A stretch of DNA of 64,000 nt from Blasia pusilla (taxonomy: Eukaryota > Marchantiophyta > Marchantiopsida > Blasiales). Position 1 is the first letter of the stretch. The number at the start of each line of letters is the position of its first letter. The notes under the pieces were generated by a model. That model did not search any database. It had not been told where the DNA came from and saw only the letters and a program-made list of their open reading frames with translations. Position numbers and translations under genes: made by a program. Shown here in pieces: positions 1 to 11,560 of the stretch. The stretch lies in assembly GCA_050084515.1 (NCBI GenBank), contig CM114272.1:29574001-29638000 (forward strand). The letters are read 5' to 3'.

Positions 1-3000
1 CTCACTCTTGGAGGGAAAAAACATGAAGGCTCCAGAACATCAAGAAAGATACAAATCGAAGGTCCTTACCTTGGGAAAGCCACAAGATCCTCCAAAGGAC
101 GCTTCATAACTCGCTTAAAATACTGGTACTTCGGCTGGATAACGGGTATACTGTACATCAACAAAGCAGGGAAGTCTGCGATCATTGTACCAAGCTGGTG
201 GGATTTGACATTTCTTGATAGGAAGAATTTTGCAAGGACCTCCAGTTTGTCCGGTACACTACAACCGAAAATTTCGGGCTTCCTGGCTACTACTTTCCCT
301 ACATCCGCTTCCATAACCCCTGCTACCTCCAGAAGATATTTCACCTGCTCCATCCACCAGTCCGGCCAAGATTTACATAAAACACTGAATTGCAGTCCAA
401 TTGCACGATAACAAAAGCTGTATCTAACATGGTGCTAGATCCGTCCAAAACATGATCATGTCATAAGAGCTAATTGATGCATCCCCTCCTCACCATCTTC
501 TATGTTTCTCGCACAACACATTCAAAATTATAGCAGTGTAGGTACAATATGCAACTCCACAATATGACAGGCAAGGTCAGCTTGCCTGTCATATTGTGGA
601 GTCCACTGTCCACCTTGGAGTGTACCGCCAGTAGCAACTGAGGCACACCTGAACATTTGTCTTGAGAAAAAATAGTCCCCCAAGTGCCCAATAATACCCA
701 GCTTGTGTTTCTTTCTACGAAGGTATAAGAAGCAACTCACCACAGGTCTGATTTTCTTATCCAGACTGTAAGTCAAAACTGCTGGAAACTCCACAATCAA
801 CTCGCCCAACACCTCATCATGTACACCTATAGCACGCAGAAACTGTACCTATTCCAACAAAATCAAGTCATTCCTCAACCATTAGAACTGCCTCTTACTA
901 GAGGTTTGACTCCAATGGGTCTTATCTTCAGCAAGGGACCAAAAAAGAGAAACTTGTATTAGAATCCATACTGACATCTCACAACTCCATCAAAAGCCTT
1001 GCGAACATTGTCTCAACAAACACTCTAGTACCTTGGGTGCAATGTTTTCAGCAAGGTTCAGGCAGAACACTGAGGGTCGCACTGCTAAGATTCGTCTCAC
1101 CCCCGAGCGCTCAATCCGAAGATAGTAGAAATATCTCATGAGTTTGTCCCACACATCTTCAATACTGCAAGCTAGAAGTTGTGGAGTGCTCACAATTATT
1201 CGTTTCAGACAATCGTTATCGATCCCGATTTGTCGAAGATATTCCATCTGAAAAAGAAGCAAACCACCTTATGATGGTGCATTCATACGCTCTTCAATTC
1301 CAGTACTATATTAGAGACTGTCACAGAGTAAAACCAACTGTCTCATCCGTTCATAAAACATGAAGATCCAGCAGCAAAACTTCAATCGTTTAAGAACCTC
1401 TGCAAGTTTTGAGAATTCGACAAAAAAACATTTGCTAGTGAGGTTACACCTGCAGGAGCTCTTGGAACCCATTTTTAGAACCTAATTCAAAATCTTGGCC
1501 AAAAAACATTTTGGTGATCCAACAGAAGAAAAGTTGCTAGTCACATAGCTCGTTCTCATACGCCTGCAGGAGCTCTGCTTACTAGTGAACTCATTTCGGA
1601 GAGAACACTATAACCCAGATGGAAGTTACGGGACTCACATTAGAATCTTATTCAAACGCTTGGCCACTAAACATAAAAACGAACTCACCTTTGACTGCAT
1701 CTCCTCCACTGATAAATGACCCACGACTGCTGGAAAGTTGAAGACCATGATTCCAAATTCTTGGGGCGACATCCCAAGATCACTGAACATTGAGACCTTC
1801 TCCATTAGCTCGCTGTGGCTGAGAGAAAGCACACCTGGTGAACGGTTCACTACCAAACCCATGCACTTCCTTTCGAGCCCTGCAGTTTCAAGAATTTCTG
1901 CAGTCTTGTCAAGGTTACCCAGTGACAGCTCTAGAATGCTAGGTTCTCTTTCAATAACCACTCCAAGCTCTCTGCCTTTTACATGTATTCTCTTCAGCCA
2001 TTCTACTCGAGCTTTGATTCTTCCCAGGTTCTCATCCCCAAGACAGATCAGCCTACCAATTCTTGGCGCTGTTAAGTTCTGGTGCTTTAACCACCTGCAC
2101 AGAAGCCACACGCCGAATGGACTCAAAAGTAAATCTTCTTTCTATCCAGCTCTGCGTAGACCTCTCAATCTAATCAAGGGTATTGACTTTCCCAATTCGT
2201 CAATGGTTTGCCTACTGAATCCATTCATCCCGCGTTTGCGCTGTTGAGAGGGTGAATTACTTACTTAATTAACTCCACCACCCTGCACTGGCTGATGTAA
2301 AGTCTGGCACGGGAGTTGAACGACAGGTTCTTATTGGCAGGCTGCTTCTTCAGGAATACTGCTTCTGTCACAATTCTATCGACAAAAGGTGACATCCGAG
2401 ACATCAGGTCTTTAGTGTAGGAAGGACCGAGTTCACCAGCTCTTAGTGCTGATCTGAGTGTCTCCTCTGCAATCTGCCTCTTCTTTTTCAAAGCCTGTCG
2501 CAACAATAACTCATCCTCGTTAAACACCTGACTGTCTAGTGCCATCCCGGATCCAGTCTCATGTTCACAGCTTGCATGCTGATTTGTCAGCCCGTAATCT
2601 GGAGAAATTTCATCTGAGGTTGCAATTTGAGAGTTGAAGCGAGCATCTTCTGTCTGGGATTTCATGATGACCTCCTTAACCCTCTGTCTTTCTTGCAACA
2701 GTTGACTTAAATACGTCTTACTGCTCCACAATCCGTCTTCGTTCCCACTGGTAGATGCTTCTATTCCTGAAAAGGATTCATCATCCTCACGATTACCTCT
2801 TTCCTGCTTCTGCTCCTCCTCTCGGAGGCGATAGCTCTCCGAAAGCCCAATTTGGTATTTAATCGATCCTTTGACATATCTGTCGCCGTAGTACTTTCGC
2901 TCTTGTGCAAGCAATTTGACCGTTCGACTGCCTCTCGAAGTAGAAATGTAGACTGTTTCATGACTTGTGGACTCCTCAGCGGGTGCCGCTGGGCGATCGT

Positions 3001-3226
3001 CATCCGCAGAAGAATCTCCTGACAGGACAGATTGAGGATGATACACTCTGTCTCTGGCAGCGTCGAAGCGGGACCTTCTGCCTGTTATTAAACCACCATC
3101 TCTTGAACAAACAAGTAAACAAGGGCAGAAGCTTGACGTGCTGAAGGAGCTTGGTCGTCTGCTGAATTCAGTGGGAACGATGCAAGATGCTACCGGCCGA
3201 GCAAGTAACGCCATTGCTCTGAACAA
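1..3226 (-). CDS. mTERF2: Plastid mTERF protein, EMB2219/mTERF2-like (3' end outside window)
   Basis: Members of the mitochondrial transcription termination factor family are helical-repeat nucleic-acid-binding proteins; the plant EMB2219 type acts in plastid gene expression and is embryo-essential in Arabidopsis. My model has exons 3226-2265, 2094-1689, 1247-1032, 848-741 and 344-70, with GT-AG introns and the frame kept across every join (655 codons so far). The start MFRAMALLARPVASCIV is followed by a Ser/Arg-rich stretch that looks like a transit peptide. The N-terminal 250 residues are acidic and low in complexity. The segment from QIAEETLRSALRAGELGP onward, and then WLKHQNLTAPRIGRLICLG, match the EMB2219 layout as I remember it. 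mTERF repeats with FPA/FPR and LLxxSI signatures fill exons 2-5. The last visible exon ends at AFP with donor GTAAGG at 69-64, so the C-terminal exon lies left of the window. The exon 5 acceptor (345-346) has a poor pyrimidine tract and is the least certain site. Confidence 0.85.
554..602. repeat. Perfect 22-bp inverted repeat in an mTERF2 intron
   Basis: The arm at 554-575 is exactly complementary to 581-602, with a 5-nt loop (576-580). It lies in the intron between mTERF2 exons 4 and 5 and would form a hairpin in the pre-mRNA. I see no flanking duplication that would prove a transposon. Confidence 0.9.
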
Positions 3227-3724
3227 GGGGCTCTAAGCGAAGTACACCCTTTCAGATAGCTCTTCACATTGTTGTCAGAGCCTTGATTCTCTCCGGCTCA
3301 ACGGCAATTTACACAAGTGCTGAGAGATATTATCCGACAACGACATCAGTTTTCTACACTCCGCACCACAACTGCACAGGCGAAGCGTCGGTTCCCAGTA
3401 GTTTCCCTGTCAAGCAGTGCCTCGACATCTGTACTGCAGAAGAACGAGGACATCAATGAGTTTTTAAGAAGAAGTCCATAGTTCCTCGACGCTGGATTGA
3501 TGGAGAGTATACGACCGGGTACCCATGAAAGAGGATCTCTCTCCATGTCCAGATATGTTGTCTGGCTTGATTTACTCGAACCCCGTCTAATAAACCATAA
3601 AAGCTGATGATTGAATGCATGATTCTAACTAAAATGAAGGGCACGAATTTTGCACAGAAGAGAAGCGCTTGTTCTTCATGATCATGAGAGCCCAGACCAG
3701 ATCAAGTCTGATGGATTGACACAG
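3227..3724. other. 5' flank of mTERF2, no gene seen
   Basis: This stretch of mixed composition lies between the mTERF2 start codon and the decayed CMC1 copy. It should hold the mTERF2 promoter and 5' UTR. I see no clear TATA box, and the short open frames here show no family resemblance. Confidence 0.5.
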
Positions 3725-4620
3725 CATTATTCACGAAAGAAGAAATTCTCGCGATGATGAAGTATACTTCCTAAGGACATCACGAAATTCTCTCGAAAAT
3801 ATTGTGCAGGTTCCAGACTGTACTTCTCTTCGGCTAAAGATGGACTTGGAACTTACAACTGATGGAGGCTGGCGTTGATCTCCTTGTGCTGAGCGCGGCA
3901 AGCCGAGACGATTGAAGTCGTCCTTCCTCTTGCACATTTAGCGAAATTGGCTCTACGGTCTTCATCTTGCTGCGGAGAGCCAGCCAAGGATCGAAAATTA
4001 GATATAATTCATATGTCTAACCCTGTCAGTGCACAGCTCAATACCCGAGAGTTTGCCTAAACTCAGGGAGAAAATCTAACGCACCGGTATTCTAGAACTC
4101 ACTCTTCCCCATGTTTTAGTCCCTCGCTGGAGCACCATTGTGCTTGCATGTCCTTCACTTCTCATGCACTAGAGAGGCCGGAATTCGAGCTGCAGCGCCT
4201 TCGCGTCTGTCGTACACCTTTCCTCGAGTCCCTCTACCCCCCTCACACGCCAATTGAGAGAATCCAACACGCCTCCGACATCTATGCGAGGCATTCGCAT
4301 CGGATGACATCGATGGATGCTCCCTACGCTCAAAACAGACAGAATTCACAGACCAGACATATCTCACAAACATGAATCCGCGGTTCCAGATGCGAGACTT
4401 GGAAGATGCTAACCCTCTTCCACTAGTTTCTGATCCGAAAACCTCCGCCATCGCCCAATCTTTAAGCCGCAAAATTGCTCACATGCGCTCTCGTTTCCCG
4501 CAATCTGTCCCATTCACACGAAACACCTTTCCTTCGAATCATTCATCGCTTCCGCCCTTCTCCCATTCGTTACGGATAAGAGGACCCTCAATAAGCACAC
4601 GCAATTTGAACCCGTTTGAA
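3725..4620 (-). pseudogene. Decayed inverted duplicate of the CMC1-like gene
   Basis: Read on the minus strand, this segment follows the intact CMC1-like locus at about 11.43-12.26 kb in order: the 5' leader (AGAGCGCA near 4487), the ATGGCGGA start region (about 4450), intron 1 (the GTAGGATTTT(C)TC-type stretch near 4250), exon 2 (about 4000-3856) and the start of intron 2 (CCATCTTTAG near 3845). Exon 2 has lost about 20 nt, including the first CX9C motif, which shifts the frame. In the frame of the second motif the last cysteine codon reads AGC (Ser). The first coding exon also has indels. Exon 3 was not found. It is therefore a truncated non-functional copy, about 7 kb from its parent and in opposite orientation. 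Confidence 0.8.
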
Positions 4621-5040
4621 TCTTTTTTTCTCTTTTTTCTCTCTTTTTTTTTAATTTTGGAGGAAAAAAAAAGTGAGTGCTATGGAATATTATGTGGTAG
4701 AAATTTCATCCCCTCTCTAAGGGAGCAGTAGCCGATACTTTAAACTTGGTTTAATTTCATTTTAGGGGCACTAGTGTATATATGGTGTCTAGCATAGGAT
4801 TATTATAATTTTGTTGTTCACCTTTTTTTTTTTTAATCTTCTCTTGTAAGTTGTATGAAAAGCATTATTTTCTTGTTGCCTCATTTTGATAAGTGTTTGC
4901 AAATAAAAAAAAACACCTAAGTTACCTCCCATAATAAATTCTCAAAATTCTCTAGTAGCGTTTTAAATTAATTTGGAATGATCTAATTGGTTGAAAGTGG
5001 CGGAGGAGGGATGTTTTCCAAATGAAAGGACATTCTCCAA
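4621..5040. other. AT-rich spacer with T runs
   Basis: This spacer is low-complexity (runs of T at 4622-4651 and 4825-4834, and A runs) and I see no gene. It leads into the Helitron-type 5' end at 5041. Confidence 0.5.
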
Positions 5041-5250
5041 TCTATATTATTATGGGAGAGTGCCCTTATAAGAGGTGTCACGCCTCCTCATGACACGTGT
5101 CTTTATGGGCCAATAGCATTCGTTTAGTTCGTGTTCTTCTTCTTAATTCATATTCTTCCTCTCACGGGTTACAGGTCGAATCTTTTTTCACGATACTCCG
5201 CTCCGAGTTCGGACGTATGGATATAAAAGATTGTCTGGATCCGGGTCACG
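5041..5250 (+). mobile_element. Helitron 5'-end remnant
   Basis: The start TCTATATTATTATGGGAG after an A is the same 5' terminus as in the other Helitrons of this window. The body (ACACGTGTCTTTATGGGCC then CAATAGCATTCG) resembles the remnant at 44.8 kb rather than the 9.4-kb pair. No CTAGT end is seen before the next element begins at 5251, so the 3' end is missing. Confidence 0.6.
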
Positions 5251-5425
5251 TCTATATTATTATTTTTGGAGAATGCCTTCTTGATTTGCAAACACCTCTT
5301 TGCTTGACATATGGCAACTGGGCAGCAAGAAAATGTTTCTCCCTCTAAGAGCAACAAGAAAAGAAATTTGTGTGCAACATGATTAATCCCTTCACTCCCG
5401 TGCATGACACGGGCTGCCCACTAGT
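5251..5425 (+). mobile_element. Short non-autonomous Helitron
   Basis: It starts TCTATATTATTATT and ends CCCACTAGT (CTAGT at 5421-5425). A terminal hairpin, CCCGTG with CACGGG (5397-5413), stands just before the end, the usual layout of a Helitron 3' terminus (hairpin then CTRRT). At 175 bp it has no coding capacity and must have been moved by a RepHel protein from elsewhere. It directly follows the 5041 remnant. Confidence 0.8.
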
Positions 5426-8400
5426 GTCGCGTATTAGGGAAAGCATGTAAACATTTAGGATAAACTTTATTCTTCTCCCTTCTTATTTTTACAATATTTT
5501 CTATCTCCATCCATGGGAATAGAGAAATCCTTGGGCTACCATTTTTTATGAAGCTTTGTATACTTAGCTATCATACATGGTTTGAAATTGTGCCAAAGGC
5601 TATAATTATGTAGAGAATATATGTTGAACAAGCTAAGATATTCCTCCTAACAAATTTTATGGATTTATCTAGAGGAGTTTATTAGAAAAAAAATTTTTTT
5701 AACTCCTTCGATGGTTGCCTTATCTCTTGTTTATGAAAGACGATCATAATCTGCCCATGCAATCCGCATAGCTAATTATTCTTAGTTGCTTCATTCTTTG
5801 TTAGCATTGAAATTTTAAAACCTTCAACAAGGAAAAAGATATATGAAAAACTCTAGTAAAAAAGAAATAGTTGGAGATCATTCTACATCCTCAAAGAAAG
5901 ACACAAGGAAAAGCACATAATAAATTACTAGGACCGAAACTTGATTGAAAAAATTTACTAAGGGATTTGGTCTAAGGAAAATATTGTTCATTACTCACAA
6001 AGAAGGAATCTTGGTGAGTAATGGACAAATCGACTTTAATAGTGGGAGGAGAAGCTTGTCAAAATAAATATAAAGTTACTAAGTCTTTAGGAGATGCAAG
6101 TTCTCCCGTTAATACATACTTAATGCTCGAAGGCTTGCATATGACCACCCTTTTAGTTAGTTATGCAACAATCAATTCGAATGTAGTAGGACATTATGGT
6201 GTCAATGGTGAGAAAAAGGGTTGAGTGGAAAACTAGCATTTAATGTTAAGATCATTCTAACAAAGAAGCTTCATAGATTTCCACCAAGGTTCAAGGAAAG
6301 AACCATGATATTCCAAATGAGGCAAGTGTTCCAACTCAAGCTCAAGTGGGAAATTTCATACATCCCCCATCAATTAATTGATCATAATCCTCTTTCTCGC
6401 AAGTTTAAGATATCAAAGACCATATCTTATGGTACTATGCACAATCCTGTGGAGGATGACCTTGAAAAGAAACATGACAACATCCAAAGATATAAATCGA
6501 GTGGAGATCCCCAACAAAGTACCCTCAATATTCCTCTTAGTCTTTACAATATATTTGCAATGCACTACTTTGAAATAAGATCCTTTATTAGCCCAACTTG
6601 TTGTTCCCACAATTGGAAAAAAAAACTCTACTTATGCAGGGACAAGATGTTTTCTATCGGTGGTTTCCACCAACATATTGAAGCAACTAGTAAGGTCTAA
6701 ATTGAAGCTACTCTTGTTTCGATATTTTTCAATATGTTGGTCTTCTATTCATTAGAGATGCAGTACCTATCTCATCAGGTAAATGTGATAAGTCTAATTA
6801 ATTTGCAAAGGAAGATTATTCATCAAAGATCAAGGACACTAGCTCTTGTCTTTTCGGATGTCGATAAGTCTTTTGCAATCAATTTCTCACTTTCACTATG
6901 TTGTCAATGATGGATTTAGGATGCTTATTGATTATGAATGATGATTTTTTTTGTTGATATGAACAATAATGTAGATTTCATAGCTATATGTATGTGCACA
7001 ACATTTCAATTATCTATACAAAATATGTAAATTTTATCGATTTATTGGAAATTTATAAACTTTATCACCCTTTCTTGGGAAGTGTGGGCATTATTTATAA
7101 AGGATATAAGTGTAAATTTTTTAACATACAAGGGAAAGTTTAGGAAAAGGATTTACTTGGTAATATTGGCTTCACAAAGAATACCAACAATACCCAAGAC
7201 TAGATTCAAACTAGTAATATAGATGCATAAGGATTATGTTGGCCTTTCTTATAGATCCAAACCTTATATTGATCCACACACCCTACCCCTTGGGTCTTGG
7301 GGTGCCACTCTAGTTAACTCTAGTTATAGATTAATGCTACACTGTTACTAACTTAATCCATAAAATATAATTAGCTAGAGCATCTCTAATATGGATGCAA
7401 ACAACATCTTCATCACAGATACAAGAAAAAATGTATTGTCATTTATGATGTTCCCCGTTGTGCCTACACAAATATTTTCTTTACCTAAAGTTTTAAATAC
7501 AATTTTCTTTGCTAGATGGCTCCTAAAGAAGCCTATAGCCATACTGTAGAAGTTCCAAGGGAGTATCTTCACCTCCCAACTCCTAGGAATACATTCAATT
7601 TTTGTGTGCATGGCCTCTACTAGACCTAGAAAAATCACCATCTTCACCAATTTGAGTTTGATTTTTCCTTCTTGTTATAAAAATTTATCATCTATATTTC
7701 TTATTATTTTTCTTATTAGAGGATTGATGAATACTTTTCAACATTTTTTTACATGAAATATGGCAAAATGGGCAGCTTGGTTGCACGACACTTGGTAAGT
7801 GGACATTAAGAAAAATCTTCTAGTTTGAATCATATGTATTATTTTCAATTATTAAGTATCAATCCATTATGAGCTCTAAATAGATTTGGAGCTCTCTCCC
7901 TACTATGATTCTGACTCTAAAATAGTTTCATGTATCATATTAAACTAACATATCCTCTTCTTGTGCCATTCCATTCCCCCATTCATATGTGGTCTCCACT
8001 AATTTGTCTTGCAACTATTCTTCCTCGGATTAGGTCAAGAGGTGTATTTGATGAGTTAGACAAGGAAGAGTACTTCACTACAACAGAAGGCGTGGGAGTG
8101 GACTTGAACGTGGGATCACATTTTTGGGCCCGTGTGGAGGGTTATATACATTGTGCTACACTCTCTTGCATAGTAGGAAAGAGAACAAGAAATAACTTTT
8201 TCTTTGATCGCTTTGAAAATCCATCGTACAGTTAACTCAACCATAATTAGAAAATTTGAGGATAATAGGCTCAAACCTAATGTATTTTCTCTAGTTCGGA
8301 GCTTCTATTTCAAAGATAGGGTTAGAGCACGTGAGTTAACTATGAACCATGTCACTTTTTGCAGATTTCCTCTATCACCTGCAAAAGAGTAATAGCGAGA

Positions 8401-9382
8401 GATAACCAGCGAGTAATTGGATGAACAAGATAGCATGGATGTCCAAGTCACATAGAGCCGTAGAAGCAAAGATACAAATCTTCAAGGCCATAAAAGCTAG
8501 AACCAATTTGAAGCAGATCACATCAAACGAAAATAGTTAATATAGTTCTTAAAAAAATCCGAAAAAGTTCCTACGATAACAAATACCAAACAGGGCTTTG
8601 CATTTAAGTCCAAAGTCTCTTGCCTATACGGAGAAAAAATGTAAAACTACTAAACAATCCACAAAAATTGTTAGTTTTTTGATAATAGATAGTTATTCAC
8701 AATGAAATCGGGATGCGCTAATGTGTGTGTTCCATGCGTTACATGAGCATCTTAAGATTCCAAAATAAAGATTGATTGTAAAATTCCGAATTTGAAACCC
8801 GATATTTGCCCCGTATTGAAGTGAAGATGCTATTATAATAACTACTAAACATCCATGTGATACACGAGTTAATGATGGATAATTTAAATTACCCATCATT
8901 ATCGTAAGAGTGGAACTAATGACTTGATTGACACTTAAAACTATCAACCAATCTTTAATTCAACCTCAAATTATCCCACTTTCTCAACGGGTGAATGATC
9001 GTATTGGTTGAAAGAGGGTACCAAAAGAAGAGGTAGTCCAAAATCAAGAAGGCGCTCTTTTTTAATAATGTAGATTAATTTGAAATATCTCTTCAAATTT
9101 TATTATACATATACTTCAAATTAAATTATTCTAGTGGAGGCTCATGTGATGCATGGGGTAATTTAAATTAATGACATGTAATTACCCCGTGACTAATCGG
9201 GGTAATTAATTATCATTTAGTTAAATTACCTCAAGGTAAACTTAACTAATGCCCAATTTTTTTAATTGACCTTTCAAGTCAACTTTGGATGATCTTATTG
9301 GTTGAGGGATGGAGCATTCCTATTGGCTAAGAGGGCCAATGTCAAAAGAGGACTCTTCTAAAATCAAAGGAACCTTCTCCAA
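5426..9382. other. AT-rich intergenic stretch without recognisable genes
   Basis: I see no conserved protein in either strand. The open frames around 6021-6700 and 7930-8392 have biased, AT-driven composition and no motif I recognise. A 30-bp near-perfect palindrome lies at 8871-8900 (one mismatched pair). A cluster of GGGGTAATT/AATTACCCC inverted words lies at 9150-9240. Both look like relics of small transposons. Confidence 0.5.
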
Positions 9383-9594
9383 TCTATATTATTATGGGAG
9401 AATGCCTTCTTGATTTGCAAACACCTCTCTACTTGACATGTGGCAATTGGGCAACAAGAAAATGTTTCACATGCTATGGGCAGCAAGAAAAAATTTGAGT
9501 TTATGTAAAACATAATTAATCTCTTCCCTTTACGGGCTATATACTAGCTCTTCAAACACTTTTTTATTTCTCGTGCATCGCACAACCACCTTAT
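9383..9594 (+). mobile_element. Helitron, upstream member of a tandem pair
   Basis: It begins TCTATATTATTATGGGAG and has the family body (TTGATTTGCAAACACCTCT, then the CAACAAGAAAATGTTTCAC stretch). Near its 3' end the terminal stem is eroded (TCGTGCATCGCACAACC) and the expected CTAGT after CACCTTA is absent. The next copy starts immediately, so this member seems to have lost a working terminator. Confidence 0.75.
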
Positions 9595-9814
9595 CTCTAT
9601 TATTATGGGAGAGTGCCTTCTTGATTTGCAAACACCTCTCTGCTTGACACTCGGCAAAATTGGCTAGCGAGAAAATATTTCACATACTACATGCAGCAAG
9701 AAAAAAATTTGAATCTAAGTGCAGCATCATTAGTCTCTTTCCCTTCACGGGCTATACACTAATTCTTCAAACACTTTTTTTATTTCCCGTGCATCGTACG
9801 GGCACCTTACTAGT
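9595..9814 (+). mobile_element. Helitron, downstream member of a tandem pair
   Basis: This copy has the same body as the upstream one and a good 3' end: CCCGTGCATCGTACGGG hairpin, GCACCTTA, then CTAGT at 9810-9814. Its 5' end (TCTATTATTATGGGAG) is joined to the eroded end of the first copy with no spacer. Confidence 0.8.
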
Positions 9815-10373
9815 AGTAATAACTAGTAAGTTGCTCATGGAGTAAACATCATTCCTTTTTTTTTTTCTCTTCTGTCCTAACTTCAATCCTTAAAATGTCA
9901 CATGTCAGCAACAAAGAAGTCCTCTATAGGTGGAGGGATTTTGTAACCCCATCCTCTCTTAATAATATAGACTTGTGGGTGCTTGTGGTCATTATTGTAA
10001 AAATGTGACGTCCGACATGACCTACCGCTTAAATCAAATTTGAGCGATCTTGTTGGGTGGAGTTTGAAAATAGAAGAGGCACTGTACATTAATCATAGTA
10101 ATAATTATTATAGCACATAGGGCCTTATTCCATGGACAACTGCACATGTTGCGGCAACCCCTTTTTTCAAACCAATAATGAAGTTATATATATAACCTTG
10201 GATAACACATCATAGACCATTGAATAAAGAGATTTCCCAAGAAATAGGGTCATGATGAATAATCTGATTTTCAAACAAAGAGGGAAATTATGGGATGCCC
10301 ATAGATTGCAAGGAGGTTGTGCCCACGGGATGCAACCCATATAGGGTCAACGTCGTAGATTATGTCCTCCACT
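9815..10373. other. AT-rich spacer
   Basis: I see no gene. A short run of TAGTAATAACTAGTAAG follows the Helitron end, and the rest is of ordinary AT-rich composition. Confidence 0.4.
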
Positions 10374-10620
10374 TCCCCTAACTTCACCTCAAAGTTCTCC
10401 CGACCTTGAGCTTTGCAAGCGAAAGACTAGTTGGAATACCAAAGACTCAAACGGTTGCACTTTGCGTAGGTAGTCGAGAAGCTAATCAGATTGAGTCTTC
10501 CCAAGTGCATAGCATCTTCCAAGGAATCCTCCTCGGATCCGCAATCATGACTCACTTCGTGATTCTCCCGTTAGTGTGGGCAACATAGACTTAGCTATTC
10601 ACGTCCCGTACATGTCAACT
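10374..10620. repeat. Dispersed repeat, copy 1 (relative at 21.69-22.64 kb)
   Basis: It shares ordered words with 21690-22640: CTTGAGCT, CAAAGACTCAA, GTTGC, GTAGGTAG, and at its end a TAGCGTGG/TAGTGTGG word followed by CATAGACTTAGCTATTCA or CATACACTTAGCTATTCA. It is probably a fragment of an LTR or another non-coding part of a retroelement. I cannot name the family. Confidence 0.5.
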
Positions 10621-11332
10621 TGCAACGACTCTAGGAGATCGCTATTTTTTTTAAGAGCATGTCAGAAAATTTCTACCTAGAAACTGTTCGACATCCTGTG
10701 ATATTAGTATCAAATAACCATTAGAAATTTTGAATAATTAACCAAATTTCTTCCATCATACGATTGAAAAATATTTTGGACACAAAAATGAGGTCGCCAC
10801 CACCTCTACAAGCCCATGGGATTGGGCTCATAATAGGGCCTCTCATATAGTGGGACTCAAGACTCCTTATGTCCTCCGAGTTTCCGATCGTAAAATATTG
10901 GCAACCTCCACTTACGTGAGAAGAGGTTTTATGTTATTACTGCCCCTACAAGTTCTCACCGTTTTATTTCTCTTGTTGTTGCTGATATTGTCTCTGCTGT
11001 TGGTGAGAACGTTAGGTGGGGAATGTTTCCTTTTCTGGTCGTGTTGTGGCCTTCAGGTTTTGACTTTTGAGTCCCCTCTTTTGTACCCGATGGGTTTCTC
11101 ACGAAGTGCATCTTTGTCCTTTTATTTCTTGACCATCTAGAGTATCCACATATCCTCTACACGTCTGTATTAATTACTTTCTTCTCTCCTTTACCCGCCT
11201 CAAAGGAAAGGGCCCCAAACAAGTTAAATTCCATAGAGAGAACGTCCATCTCCTACGGCACTCCGCGTAGGAGTACGGAATTCCACCATAAAAAAAAAGT
11301 TATGGACTCCTACGGCCGGCCCCTGCGGTCTG
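10621..11332. other. Intergenic with MITE-like remnant
   Basis: The segment 10775-10840 contains GACACAAAAATGAGGTCGCC and CCTCTACAAGCCCATGGG, words found near the right ends of the small inverted-repeat elements at 20.1, 41.2 and 44.5 kb. It may be an eroded copy of that family. An 8-bp inverted pair, CTCCTACG with CGTAGGAG, lies at 11251-11274. No gene is seen. Confidence 0.4.
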
Positions 11333-11348
11333 ATTTTGAGACGCCCTA
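11333..11348. promoter_or_regulatory. GAGACGCCCTA box upstream of CMC1-like gene
   Basis: The sequence TTTTGAGACGCCCTATTG stands about 220 bp before the CMC1-like start codon. A near-identical copy is at 27097-27114, about 510 bp before RPN12. It could be the end of a small transposon or a promoter element; the sequence alone does not decide this. Confidence 0.3.
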
Positions 11349-11560
11349 TTGTCACGTTTATTCCCTTACGCAGTTCGGCCTCATTGACGAGCGTCTCCGC
11401 GAGAACTGCGAGAACGAACTGCAGTTACTCGCGCAGTCCTCTGGTTGTGAATGGCAAATGTGAGGGGATGAAAGCGGAAGAGGAGAGGGCTTTCTGGGAA
11501 CGCGAGAGATTGAGGGAAGGAGAGCGCGATCGAGCAATTTGGGGTCTCAAAATGGGGACG

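Noticed and set aside
1738-2247. 169-codon plus-strand frame
   Set aside because: It is the exact antisense of mTERF2 exon 2, which has clear mTERF repeats.
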